Below are positions 25,744 to 34,429 of a DNA stretch of 64,000 nucleotides, one piece after another. Source of the DNA: Streptomyces sp. F001 (GTDB lineage Bacteria > Actinomycetota > Actinomycetes > Streptomycetales > Streptomycetaceae); NCBI RefSeq assembly GCF_004187715.1, contig NZ_QZWF01000015.1:1-64000 (forward strand), given 5' to 3'. A program made the position numbers and the translations under genes. The stretch's first letter is position 1; each line of letters begins with the position of its first letter. Under the pieces are notes generated by a model that was given only the letters and a program-made list of their open reading frames with translations, searched no databases and had not been told where the DNA came from.

Positions 25744-26739
25744 TCAGCTGCGCACCGCCCTGCGGACCAGCCGCTTGATGCGGGTCATCGGGGAGCGCCC
25801 GGCGGCCTGGCCGCGGTCCTGCTCGTAGGCCTTCTTCAGCTGCTCGAAGTGGTCGGCGCGGGTGCGGCTGAGGTACTCGTCCGAGGTGAGCGGCCTGGCG
25901 ATGGCCCAGGCCTGCTTGTGCTTGCCGTCGTAGTGGGCGACGTACGCCTTGGCCAGCTCCAGCACGGACTTGAACGGGATGCCGCCGGTGTGGTCGCGGT
26001 CGATGCGCTCCTGCACCGCGGAGATCAGTTCCAGCTTCTTGTCGTAGCTGAAGCTGTCCTCGCTGATGGCGGTCAGCACGTCCTCGGGAATAGGCTTGAC
26101 GACCTCGAAGGCGAGGGTGGAGCGGATCGGCGGGCCGGCGATCTCGATGTACGGCAGCAGGGCGCCCGTGCTGTAGTGCAGCCAGGGCAGGCGCGGTCCC
26201 GCGAAGTCCTGGTGCAGGACGACCGATCCGGGCCGCAGCCGGGTCAGGAACCGCTCGGACACACACTTGAACACGCGGGCCGTCTTGGCTATGTCGATGT
26301 GCAGGAACTCGACGGGCGTGCGGTCGTCCGGGTCGGAGGTCTGCCAGAGGTCACCGGCGTGGATCTCCAGGAAGGGCAGGAACGGCTCCAGCCGCTGGCG
26401 GAACTCGTTCAGGAAGGAGTTGTCGCCCTCGGGTGCCTTGCCCGCGTCGAAGAACTTCTCCGTGGCGAAGGTCCCCTTGCCGACCCGGAAGAAGTCGTAG
26501 GCGTGCAGCCGTCCCGTCTTCTCGTCGAACACCGGGCTCTCGTGCAGCCCCATGGCCAGCGCGTACGTCGAGCCGCCGCCGCCGGAACCCAGCTCGACCA
26601 GTCGGTCCTCGCCCGTGAGGTGATGTCGGCCCAGCAGGTAGAGGAACTTCAGCTCCCACGTACTCACCTGTGTGTAGGGCAGGTTGTCCGGGAGCTGGAC
26701 ATCGTCGAAGAGAGAGTAGAGTCGGCCGAGGTTCGTCAT
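25744..26739 (-). CDS. SAM-methyltransferase-like protein of the glycopolymer cluster
   Basis: A 331-aa protein from ATG 26739 (GAGG six bases upstream). The motif LVELGSGGGGSTYALAMGL near residue 47 is a SAM-binding loop, followed by an acidic position (LHAYDFF) and FLHIDIAKTARVFKCV, then GSVVLHQDFAGP, a layout related to the Methyltransf_24/cephalosporin-hydroxylase-like fold. The C-terminal 100 residues are helical and end in a basic stretch (MTRIKRLVRRAVRS) like those of neighbouring transferases. Probably modifies a sugar or lipid-linked intermediate; substrate unknown. Confidence 0.7.
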   Translation of the reverse strand: MTNLGRLYSLFDDVQLPDNLPYTQVSTWELKFLYLLGRHHLTGEDRLVELGSGGGGSTYALAMGLHESPVFDEKTGRLHAYDFFRVGKGTFATEKFFDAGKAPEGDNSFLNEFRQRLEPFLPFLEIHAGDLWQTSDPDDRTPVEFLHIDIAKTARVFKCVSERFLTRLRPGSVVLHQDFAGPRLPWLHYSTGALLPYIEIAGPPIRSTLAFEVVKPIPEDVLTAISEDSFSYDKKLELISAVQERIDRDHTGGIPFKSVLELAKAYVAHYDGKHKQAWAIARPLTSDEYLSRTRADHFEQLKKAYEQDRGQAAGRSPMTRIKRLVRRAVRS

Positions 26740-26929
26740 AGGGGGCCTCACGGATCGGTTGAGGTTGTTCTGAAAACCTGGTGCGCGATTGCGTGATCGT
26801 AGGCACCTTCACGACCGACCTGTTCGATTGTTCCCGGCTGTTCATCTGCTCTTCGCCGAAGCGCGGGGAACAAGGGAAACCTGGTGACCGTCTGGGCGCG
26901 GCGGGTGGGCCACCCGCCGCGCCCGGACC

Positions 26930-28261
26930 TCAGCGGCGTACAGCCTTCTTCAGCGCCCGGGCCTGCCGTACCACCCGGCGTGCCGCGGAGTTGCGGGGCA
27001 GGAACGACAGCCGCTCCGGGATACCGCCCGGCAGCCCCTGCGAGGTGAGCCGGCGCTTCTTGAAGTAGCGCTGGGTGCGCGGCCCGAGGTGCTGGGAGAG
27101 GAAGCGTTCCGCTGCGGGCCTCAGGTCCGCCTTGATCTGCGGCTGCATGGTGAAGCCGACCGCCTCGACCAGACCGGTCAGCAGCTCGTCCGCGACCGTC
27201 TCCTCGCCCTTGCCGTTCTCCAGGTCCGGCAGCAGCGCGTCGGCCAGGGTGACCGGGAGGCGGTTGCTGTTCTGGTAGGGGGTGAGCCGGTCCAGCAGCG
27301 GCGTGGTGCCGATGCGGGCGACCGGCAGGTCGTAGAACGCGGACGCGGTGAACAGCGCGGTCGAGAAGCAGCCGACGACCAGCGCGGGCCGCGCCTTGGC
27401 GAACAGCACCTCCGCGAGCACCGGCGTGTCCAGCACGGTGAGGTCGACGCCGAGCTTCTCGGCCTCGCTCTCCAGGGCGCGGCTGTAGCGGGCCGGCGCG
27501 GTGGGGTGCGGCTTGAACACGATGGAGCGGTGCCCGCGGGCCACCGCCCCCCGCATCATCCGCACATGCAGGTCCTCCTCCTCGGCCGGGGAGAGGATGT
27601 TCAGCGCGGACAGGTACTGGCCGAGCAGCAGCGCCGCGCTGTCCGGCAGCAGGGGCAGCTCCCCGGCGGTGTCCGTGAGGCCGCTCATCACCTTCAGGAA
27701 GGCGTCCGTCGGCACCATCTGCGCCGGCACGTCGAACTCGGTGAGCAGCAGCGGCGTGAGCCCCGGCACCAGGTCCAGGTGCAGCAGTCGCCGCACCCGG
27801 GTGCCGACCAGCGGGTCGATCTTGTTGCGGGTGGGGCCGTAGCTCATCAGCCCGTCGGCGTAGACGACGAGGGGGGCGCCGGTGAAGATCTGGGCCAGCC
27901 CGAGCGCCGGGTTGACCTGGATGGACTCCATGACCAGCTCCACCCGGTCGTCGCCCAGCCCCCACAGCAGCCGCAGATAGCGCTCGAACAGCGGCAGGTC
28001 GTCGGGGCGCGGCGCCCAGGCACCGGGGTGGAAGGGCCGGATCGCCTCGTTGTACGACAGGACGTCGTCGAAGTGGTCGCGCAGCGTGTCGAAGCCCGGC
28101 ATCTCGTCGACGGCCGGGGTGGTCTCCGGCGTCGCCGAGTTGTTGAACACCAGCAGCACCCGGCGGTCCGCCTCGGCGAAGCAGTCCGAGTCGATGGCGG
28201 CGGCCAGGGTCGCGGCGCCGTACAGCGTCGAGACGCAGAAGATCTGGGTGGTACGGGACAT
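26930..28261 (-). CDS. Polysialyltransferase-like glycosyltransferase
   Basis: A 443-aa protein from ATG 28261. It shows the three marks of bacterial alpha-2,8-polysialyltransferases: an acidic-Asp-Gly motif (VVYADGLMSYGPTRNK, about 135), the HP motif (IVFKPHPTAPARY, about 248) and a Ser-Thr motif (VVGCFSTALFTASA, about 296). These enzymes extend chains of CMP-activated nonulosonic acids on the cytoplasmic face. The basic C-terminus (RRVVRQARALKKAVRR) may bind the membrane. It overlaps the upstream GT2 gene by one base (TGATG). Together with the NeuA and NeuB homologues it points to a polymer of Kdn- or sialic-acid-like sugar. Confidence 0.82.
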   Translation of the reverse strand: MSRTTQIFCVSTLYGAATLAAAIDSDCFAEADRRVLLVFNNSATPETTPAVDEMPGFDTLRDHFDDVLSYNEAIRPFHPGAWAPRPDDLPLFERYLRLLWGLGDDRVELVMESIQVNPALGLAQIFTGAPLVVYADGLMSYGPTRNKIDPLVGTRVRRLLHLDLVPGLTPLLLTEFDVPAQMVPTDAFLKVMSGLTDTAGELPLLPDSAALLLGQYLSALNILSPAEEEDLHVRMMRGAVARGHRSIVFKPHPTAPARYSRALESEAEKLGVDLTVLDTPVLAEVLFAKARPALVVGCFSTALFTASAFYDLPVARIGTTPLLDRLTPYQNSNRLPVTLADALLPDLENGKGEETVADELLTGLVEAVGFTMQPQIKADLRPAAERFLSQHLGPRTQRYFKKRRLTSQGLPGGIPERLSFLPRNSAARRVVRQARALKKAVRR

Positions 28262-29247
28262 CAGGCAGCCGCCTTCGCTGTGGTGACCCGGCGCCGCAGC
28301 CGCCGCAGCTTGGAGGCGCGGCGCAGGTCCATGGTGTCGAGTACGTCGCCGAGCGCGTCCTGCGGCATGCGCTTTATCGCCGCCGCGCTCATGATCCGCA
28401 GCTGCTTGGCCACGGCCGGTTCGAACTTGTCGATCTCCGACAGGTGGTGGGCGATGATCGCGCAGTAGGTGCGCACCGCCTTGGGCAGCAGCACGTCGGC
28501 GTCACGGTCCGCCGCCGTCTCCTCGACGACCTGGTCGAAGGCGCGGATGAAGTCGAGCTGGCGGACGTCACCGATCTGCGTGAGGGAACCGGTGACGCCG
28601 CGCCGGTAGAACACGCCGAGCAGGTTCAGCACGGCGAAGGACTCCGCCTCGCGGTGCAGCTTCCAGATCCACGGCCGGTCCTCGGCCGTGCGCAGCCCGT
28701 CGGTGAAGTGCAGGACGCCCTTGTCCAGCAGGCGGCGGTGGAAGGCGCCCGCCCAGGCGTAGGCGTAGTCCACGGAGGTCGTGCGGTGGGCGGGCAGGAT
28801 GTGGTCGCGGGGGTTCATCACCTCGTACCGCCGCCCGACGGGCGCACGGGTCACGCTGCGGGCGCGGGCGGTGGCCTGCACATGGTCGGTGCGCACGAAG
28901 TCGCAGCCCAGCTCCTCGATGGCCGCCACCAGCTCGGTGTAGTAGCCCGGGGCCAGCCAGTCGTCACCGTCCAGGAAGGTGATGTACTCGCCGGTCGCGG
29001 CATCGAGGCCGGTATTGCGAGCGGTGGCCAGCCCTCCGTTTTCCTCTCTGCGGATATAGCGCACCTGAGCGACCGCGGAGAGTTCGTCGGCCGCGCGTTC
29101 GAGAATGGCCGGCGTTTCGTCCTTCGATTTGTCATCGACCAGGATGAACTCGAAGTCCGGCCTGGCGTTGGCGCGAAGGCTTCTCAGGTTGTCGGGGGCG
29201 TATTGCTGCACGTTGTAGAACGGCACGATCACGGAAAGCTTTGGCAC
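28261..29247 (-). CDS. Family 2 glycosyltransferase
   Basis: A 328-aa protein from GTG 29247, starting VPKLSVIVPFYNVQQYAPDN, the canonical GT2 start. Further motifs are FEFILVDDKSKDETP, GLATARNTGLDAATGEYITF and the metal-binding LDGDDWL near residue 95, with DGLRTAEDRPWIWKLH as the acceptor-side acidic motif. It ends in a basic tail. GT2 enzymes with this layout build teichoic-acid-like and capsular polymers (TagF/SpsA-related). It overlaps the polysialyltransferase-like gene and is divergent from the gene at 29446; the 198-bp gap between holds both promoters. Confidence 0.88.
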   Translation of the reverse strand: MPKLSVIVPFYNVQQYAPDNLRSLRANARPDFEFILVDDKSKDETPAILERAADELSAVAQVRYIRREENGGLATARNTGLDAATGEYITFLDGDDWLAPGYYTELVAAIEELGCDFVRTDHVQATARARSVTRAPVGRRYEVMNPRDHILPAHRTTSVDYAYAWAGAFHRRLLDKGVLHFTDGLRTAEDRPWIWKLHREAESFAVLNLLGVFYRRGVTGSLTQIGDVRQLDFIRAFDQVVEETAADRDADVLLPKAVRTYCAIIAHHLSEIDKFEPAVAKQLRIMSAAAIKRMPQDALGDVLDTMDLRRASKLRRLRRRVTTAKAAA

Positions 29248-29445
29248 CTGCGAAAGCCTAGGAGGCGGCCCCGCTGTGGAACTTTCCGGTGAGGGTACTG
29301 AGGGTGAACTCAATGTGTCGGAACGGTGCATCCCGTGTACTTCCTGGAGTTCGGCGGGGCAGTTCGGCTCTCGGTGGGTTGCTGTTAACTTTTCGTTGAG
29401 GCGAGGTTGGCCAGCAACTAGAAATTGCTTCCTAGCGTCTGGGAC

Positions 29446-30795
29446 GTGCCACCAAGTACAACGAAGCCCACGCGGATCGCAGTACTCGCGGACTCCGACA
29501 CCCGATGGAAATGGGGTGCCCTGACCGCGAGCCGTATCGCTCCGGGCCCGTCCATGGAAGCCGGACCGCAAGGCGAGGCGCAAGTTGCCCCTGCCCTGGA
29601 CGGATTTCTGCTGCGCGGCCGGGCGACCCCCACCCCCCGCCAACTGGCCGAAGTGGGCGTCCGCGCCGACTCCCTCCGGGAGGTCACGGCCGTCGAGTTC
29701 CTGCGGATCATGGCGCAGGAGTCGTACGACGTCCTGGTCCTCTCCCTGGTCGGCGGCGGCGTCCAGGCGATGCTGCACGGCCTCGGGCGTGTCTGGCAGG
29801 ACCGCGAGACGCGGCCCGTCGTCGTCACCGGCTATGTCGGCGTCGTCTACGAGAAGCTCGCCGACGGCCTTCTGCTGCGGCACGGCGCGGACCTCGTCCT
29901 CGCCAACTCCCGCCAGGACGCGGAGCGTTTCCGCGCGGTCTACGACGGGGTCGGCGCCGACTCCTCCGCGGTCACCGAGGTGGCACTGCCGTTCCTGGGC
30001 GGCGCGAAGTACACCGGCGAGCACGACCCCTACACGGTCGTCTTCGCCGCCCAGCCGTCCGTTCCGGAGAGCCGCAAGGACCGGACGTACCTGCTGGACC
30101 GCCTGGTCCAGCACGCGCGGCTGCACCCCGGACGCGAGGTGCTGCTCAAGCTGCGCTCCAAGCCGGGCGAGCACACCACCCACATCGAGGAACTGCCGTA
30201 CCAGAAGCTGGCGCAGCGGCTCGGCGAGCTGCCCCCCAACTTCAAGCTCGTCTACGGCAACATGGGCGAGGTCCTGGACCGCACGGACCTGCTCGTCACG
30301 GTCAGCTCGACGGCCGCGCTGGAGTCCCTCCACCGCCGGATCCCCACCGTCGTCCTCACCGACCTCGGCGTGCGTGAGGTACTCGGCAACCACCACTTCG
30401 TCGGCTCCGGCTGCCTCGCCTCCTGGGACCAGCTCGACGCCGGGCACCGGCCCACTCCGGACGCCGACTGGGTGGCCCGGCAGGGCGTCGCAGCGGACGG
30501 TTCGTACGACACGGCCTTCGACGCGGCCCGCGAGCGGATCACCAAGCTGCTCGGCCGGCCCGGCGGACTGCCGCCCCTGACGCCGTACTACACACCCGCG
30601 ACCGCCCCCGGCTACCTGCCCGGCATCCTCGCCCGCCACCACCTCGGCCCCGACGGCACCCCGCTGCCCGGCGCCCCCGCCCACGACAAGGAGCCCGGCC
30701 CGGTCCGCCAGATAGTCCGCCGCGCCGCTCGCGGCGCCTACCGGCACGGCGTCCAGCGGGTCGCGCCCGTCATCCGGCGGATGGGGGAGCTGTGA
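29446..30795 (+). CDS. Glycosyltransferase-like protein (DUF6716 type)
   Basis: A 449-aa protein from GTG 29446, weak ribosome site. It begins TRIAVLADSDTRWKWGALTA, contains a Rossmann-like half (YDVLVLSLVGGGVQAMLHG, RPVVVTGYVGVVYEKLADGL) and a second half with VLLKLRSKPGEHTTHIEELP and LLVTVSSTAALESLHRRIPT, reminiscent of the HP and Ser-Ser/Thr motifs of polysialyltransferase-like and CDP-glycerol transferases. The C-terminus is basic (VRQIVRRAARGAYRHGVQR). The label DUF6716 is from memory. Leads the operon that contains the CMP-nonulosonate synthetase and the synthase. Confidence 0.72.
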   Translation: MPPSTTKPTRIAVLADSDTRWKWGALTASRIAPGPSMEAGPQGEAQVAPALDGFLLRGRATPTPRQLAEVGVRADSLREVTAVEFLRIMAQESYDVLVLSLVGGGVQAMLHGLGRVWQDRETRPVVVTGYVGVVYEKLADGLLLRHGADLVLANSRQDAERFRAVYDGVGADSSAVTEVALPFLGGAKYTGEHDPYTVVFAAQPSVPESRKDRTYLLDRLVQHARLHPGREVLLKLRSKPGEHTTHIEELPYQKLAQRLGELPPNFKLVYGNMGEVLDRTDLLVTVSSTAALESLHRRIPTVVLTDLGVREVLGNHHFVGSGCLASWDQLDAGHRPTPDADWVARQGVAADGSYDTAFDAARERITKLLGRPGGLPPLTPYYTPATAPGYLPGILARHHLGPDGTPLPGAPAHDKEPGPVRQIVRRAARGAYRHGVQRVAPVIRRMGEL

Positions 30796-30836
30796 GCCAC
30801 GGGACCTCACCTCACGCACGTCAAGGAGTAGAGCCA

Positions 30837-32117
30837 ATGTCCAACCCGGAAGCGGGCCGAGGCGCTGCGGTGCGCCGGGTGCTCGCGGTGATCCCCGCGC
30901 GCGGCGGCTCCAAGGGCGTGCCCGCGAAGAACCTCGCCCCGGTCGGCGGCGTTCCGCTGGTGGCCCGCGCGGTGCGCGAGTGCATCGCCAGCCGCCTGGT
31001 GACCGACGTCGTCGTCTCCACCGACGACCAGGCCATCGCCGCCGCCGCCCGCTCGGCCGGCGCCGAGGTCGTGCTGCGCCCCGCCGCCATCGCCGGTGAC
31101 ACCGCCACCTCCGAGGCCGCCGTGCTGCACGCCATGGACGCCCACGAGGCGCTGCACGGCTCCCCGGTCGACGCCGTCCTGCTCGTCCAGTGCACCAGCC
31201 CGTTCCTCATCCGCGAGGACATCGACGGCGTGGCCGGCGCGGTCGTCGAGAACGGCGCCGACACGGCCGTCACCGTCGCACCCTTCCACGGCTTCATCTG
31301 GCGCGACGCCGACGCCGAGGCCGCGGCCGACAGCGTCGTCACCGCCGCCGACTCCCTCAGCACGGGCGGCGGCTACGGCGTCAACCACGACAAGTCCTTC
31401 CGCCCGCGCCGCCAGGACCGCCCCCAGGACCTGCTGGAGACCGGCGCCGCCTACGCGATGAACGCGGCCGGCTTCCGCGAGCACCAGCACCGCTTCTTCG
31501 GCCGCACCGAGCTGGTGCGCACCGACCCCGCGCGCGTGCTGGAGATCGACGACCCGCACGACCTCGCCCGCGCCCGGGCCCTCGCGCCGCTGTTCGACGC
31601 GGACCGCCCCGGCGCACTTCCGACCGCCGCCGACATCGACGCGGTCGTACTCGACTTCGACGGCACCCAGACGGACGACCGGGTGCTGATCGATGCCGAG
31701 GGACGGGAGTTCGTCTCCGTGCACCGCGGAGACGGCCTCGGCATCGCAGCCCTGCGACGCAGCGGCCTGACCATGCTGATCCTGTCCACGGAGCAGAACC
31801 CGGTCGTCGCCGCCCGGGCCCGGAAGCTCAAGATTCCGGTGCTGCACGGCATCGACCGGAAAGACCTCGCGCTGAAGCAGTGGTGCGAGGAGCAGGGCAT
31901 CGCGCCGGAGCGCGTGCTCTACGTCGGCAACGACGTCAACGACCTGCCGTGCTTCGCCCTCGTCGGCTGGCCGGTAGCGGTCGCGAGCGCCCACGACGTG
32001 GTACGCGGCGCCGCACGCGCGGTCACCACCGTCCCCGGTGGCGTCGGCGCGATCCGAGAGATCGCCGGCTGGATCCTCGGACCCTCTCTCGACTCTCTCG
32101 ACCCCTCCACCAAGTAA
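30837..32117 (+). CDS. neuA: CMP-nonulosonate synthetase fused to KdsC-like HAD phosphatase
   Basis: A 426-aa protein from ATG 30837 (AAGGAG nine bases upstream). Residues 1-245 are an acylneuraminate cytidylyltransferase: VIPARGGSKGVPAKNLAPVG (CTP-binding loop), VVSTDDQAIAAAARSAGAEV, LLVQCTSPFLIREDI. Residues about 265-420 are a HAD phosphatase: VVLDFDGTQTDD with both catalytic Asp, GDGLGIAALRRSGL, and GNDVNDLPCFALVG. The phosphatase would remove the 9-phosphate from Neu5Ac-9-P or Kdn-9-P and the other domain would activate the sugar with CTP. A similar fusion exists in vertebrate CMAS enzymes. Cytoplasmic. Followed 14 bp later by the synthase. Confidence 0.9.
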   Translation: MSNPEAGRGAAVRRVLAVIPARGGSKGVPAKNLAPVGGVPLVARAVRECIASRLVTDVVVSTDDQAIAAAARSAGAEVVLRPAAIAGDTATSEAAVLHAMDAHEALHGSPVDAVLLVQCTSPFLIREDIDGVAGAVVENGADTAVTVAPFHGFIWRDADAEAAADSVVTAADSLSTGGGYGVNHDKSFRPRRQDRPQDLLETGAAYAMNAAGFREHQHRFFGRTELVRTDPARVLEIDDPHDLARARALAPLFDADRPGALPTAADIDAVVLDFDGTQTDDRVLIDAEGREFVSVHRGDGLGIAALRRSGLTMLILSTEQNPVVAARARKLKIPVLHGIDRKDLALKQWCEEQGIAPERVLYVGNDVNDLPCFALVGWPVAVASAHDVVRGAARAVTTVPGGVGAIREIAGWILGPSLDSLDPSTK

Positions 32118-32131
32118 GGAAAGTTCCTGCC

Positions 32132-33070
32132 ATGAGCACCAACTCCCGCCTGCGTACGTTCGGTTCCCGCGAGGTCGGCCCCGGCAAGCCCGTCTACATC
32201 TGCGGCGAGATCGGCATCAACCACAACGGCGAGCTGGAGAACGCCTTCAAGCTCATCGACGTGGCCGCCGAGGCGGGCTGCGACGCGGTCAAGTTCCAGA
32301 AGCGCACCCCGGAGATCTGCACCCCGCGCGACCAGTGGGACATCGAGCGCGACACCCCCTGGGGCCGGATGACCTACATCGACTACCGCCACCGCGTGGA
32401 GTTCGGTGAGGCCGAGTACCGCCAGATCGACGAGTACTGCAAGGAGAAGGGGATCGACTGGTTCGCCTCCCCGTGGGACACCGAGGCCGTCGCGTTCCTG
32501 GAGAAGTTCGACGTCCCCGCCCACAAGGTCGCCTCCGCGTCCCTGACGGACGACGAGCTGCTGAAGGCGCTGCGCGCCACCGGCCGCGCCGTCATCCTCT
32601 CCACCGGCATGTCGTCGCCGAAGCAGATCCGCCACGCGGTCGAGGTCCTCGGTTCGGACAACATCCTCATGTGCCACGCCACCTCCACCTACCCGGCGAA
32701 GGCCGAGGAGCTGAACCTCCGCGTGATCAACACGCTGGAGAAGGAGTACCCGAACGTCCCGATCGGCTACTCCGGCCACGAGACGGGCCTGCAGACCACC
32801 CTCGCCGCGGTCGCGCTCGGGGCGACCTTCGTCGAGCGTCACATCACCCTGGACCGCGCCATGTGGGGTTCGGACCAGGCCGCCTCGGTCGAGCCGCAGG
32901 GCCTGACCCGCCTCGTCCGCGACATCCGCACCATCGAGGAGTCCCTCGGTGACGGCGTCAAGAAGGTCTACGAGTCGGAGCTCGGCCCGATGAAGAAGCT
33001 GCGCCGCGTCCAGGGCGTCGTCGCCGAGGCGGAGATCGCCGCGGCGGCGGGCGAGCCGCTCCAGGTCTGA
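32132..33070 (+). CDS. neuB: Nonulosonate synthase (NeuB family) without SAF domain
   Basis: A 312-aa protein from ATG 32132 (AAGGAAAG upstream). Motifs: YICGEIGINHNGELENAFKL, CDAVKFQKRTPEICTP, FASPWDTEAVAFLEKF, HKVASASLTDDELLKAL, STGMSSPKQIRHAVEVL, YSGHETGLQTTLAAVALGA, VERHITLDRAMWGSDQAASV. NeuB enzymes condense phosphoenolpyruvate with a six-carbon sugar to form a nine-carbon acid. Typical NeuB is about 345 aa with a C-terminal antifreeze-like SAF domain; here the protein stops soon after the linker (VYESELGPMKKLRRVQGVV). Kdn as product is inferred from the known Kdn teichulosonic acid of S. coelicolor walls. Confidence 0.9.
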   Translation: MSTNSRLRTFGSREVGPGKPVYICGEIGINHNGELENAFKLIDVAAEAGCDAVKFQKRTPEICTPRDQWDIERDTPWGRMTYIDYRHRVEFGEAEYRQIDEYCKEKGIDWFASPWDTEAVAFLEKFDVPAHKVASASLTDDELLKALRATGRAVILSTGMSSPKQIRHAVEVLGSDNILMCHATSTYPAKAEELNLRVINTLEKEYPNVPIGYSGHETGLQTTLAAVALGATFVERHITLDRAMWGSDQAASVEPQGLTRLVRDIRTIEESLGDGVKKVYESELGPMKKLRRVQGVVAEAEIAAAAGEPLQV

Positions 33071-33128
33071 CGGCACCGTCAGCCCCTCACAACCCCACAA
33101 CGCCCTACGACGGGACGGTCGTACGCCG

Positions 33129-34193
33129 ATGAGCCCCCGCGCCGGGAATGCCGGCCCTCACACTCTCGCCTTCGTCGAGAGTCCGGTACAGCTCCTGAAC
33201 GTGCTGGAGTGGGCGCATGTCCACGCACCCGGCGCGGGGCTCACGCTCGTGGTCCTCTCGCCCGTCGACCCGATGACCCGCGGTCAGCTGCGGCGGATGG
33301 CGGAACTGGCGCGTGAGGAGGGCTACGAGGTCCGCTGGGAGGAGGCGCGCGGCGGCGCGTCGGCACCCTTCCAGACGATCGGCGGGCTCATGGGGCCGCT
33401 GCGCCGCGCGGAACGGATCGTCATGGGCGATCCGTTCTCGCGGTACGTACAACTTCTGCTGACCATCACGCGGGCCCGTGACCTGGTGGTCGTGGACGAC
33501 GGGACGGCGACGATGGAGTTCGTCGCCCAACTCGCCCGCGGTGAACGCCTGGAGCGCTGGCACCGGCGGGGCAGCCGTCCCGGCCCGCGCGATCTGCTCT
33601 TCGCCCCGGTGTCGTCCTCCGCCCGGCGCCGCCTGACGCCCGGCGAGCGCCGCCGGGTCGAGATCTTCTCCTCGATGCCGATCGACGAGGCACCGGGCGG
33701 CGTCACCGTCACCGCGAACGACTTCTCCTGGACCCGCACCCGCTTCGGCCCGCCCCGCATCACCAAGAGCGCCGACATGGTCGGCACCTCGCTGGTCGAG
33801 ACGGGCGTCGTGGACGGCGAGCGGTACATCGACGCCGTACGGTCCCTCGCCAAGGCGCACGGGGCCCGCCGCTACTTCGCCCACCGCCGTGAGAGCACCG
33901 ACAAACTCCACCGGCTCGCGGTGGAGACGGGCCTGGAGATCGTCCGCCCCGACCTGCCCCTGGAACTCATCGCCCGCCGCGGCCCGGTCGGCCGCACGAT
34001 CCTCAGCTTCCCGTCCACGGTCGTCCACACCCTCCCGCTGGCCCTCGTCGGCACGGACGTCCGCGTCGCCGTCTGCGACATCAACCCCGAATGGCTCACC
34101 CGGACCGCCTCACCGCGCGCCCAGGGCTTCCTGGACGGGGTGACGGGGACGGCACGGGATGTGCATCGGCTGTCGGCGGTGCGGGCGGTGTAG
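33129..34193 (+). CDS. GT52-like sialyltransferase homologue
   Basis: A 354-aa protein from ATG 33129, 58 bp after the synthase. It begins HTLAFVESPVQLLNVLEWAH, has VVVDDGTATMEFVAQLARG near residue 120 and YFAHRRESTDKLHRL near residue 250. The order (ESP-Q start, DDGT, then a His-containing strand) resembles GT52 lipooligosaccharide sialyltransferases. It would add a CMP-activated nonulosonate or related sugar. It is the last gene of the operon starting at 29446. No signal peptide or membrane segment. Confidence 0.75.
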   Translation: MSPRAGNAGPHTLAFVESPVQLLNVLEWAHVHAPGAGLTLVVLSPVDPMTRGQLRRMAELAREEGYEVRWEEARGGASAPFQTIGGLMGPLRRAERIVMGDPFSRYVQLLLTITRARDLVVVDDGTATMEFVAQLARGERLERWHRRGSRPGPRDLLFAPVSSSARRRLTPGERRRVEIFSSMPIDEAPGGVTVTANDFSWTRTRFGPPRITKSADMVGTSLVETGVVDGERYIDAVRSLAKAHGARRYFAHRRESTDKLHRLAVETGLEIVRPDLPLELIARRGPVGRTILSFPSTVVHTLPLALVGTDVRVAVCDINPEWLTRTASPRAQGFLDGVTGTARDVHRLSAVRAV

Positions 34194-34249
34194 CGATCCG
34201 CGAATGAGAGGATGCGCGGACCGCAGCACTCGCAAGCAGGGGGAGAGGC

Positions 34250-34429
34250 ATGGAGATACTCGTGTTGTCCGGCGTTCTGGCGCTCGTCGTCGGGGGGTGC
34301 GTCTGCGTCGTGTGGGCGGAACGGGGCGGCCCGCGCTGGGTACGCGTCGTGGCCGCCGTCACCCGGACGGCCGGCGAGCTGCTGAGCCGCTCCGGAAGTT
34401 CACGCAGTCGCTCCGGCTCAGACGACTAG
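34250..34429 (+). CDS. Small single-pass membrane protein, 59 aa
   Basis: ATG 34250 follows an excellent GGGGGAGAGG. The product starts MEILVLSGVLALVVGGCVCV (one membrane helix) and ends in a Ser/Arg-rich tail (LLSRSGSSRSRSGSDD). No family is known to me. Its last 12 bases overlap the end of the convergent methyltransferase gene. Codon third positions and the ribosome site support that it is real. Confidence 0.6.
   Translation: MEILVLSGVLALVVGGCVCVVWAERGGPRWVRVVAAVTRTAGELLSRSGSSRSRSGSDD

Noticed and set aside
29446..34193. Reading the glycopolymer operon as a secondary-metabolite cluster
   Set aside because: There are no polyketide, peptide or terpene synthase genes; NeuA/NeuB and polymer transferases point to a cell-surface polymer.
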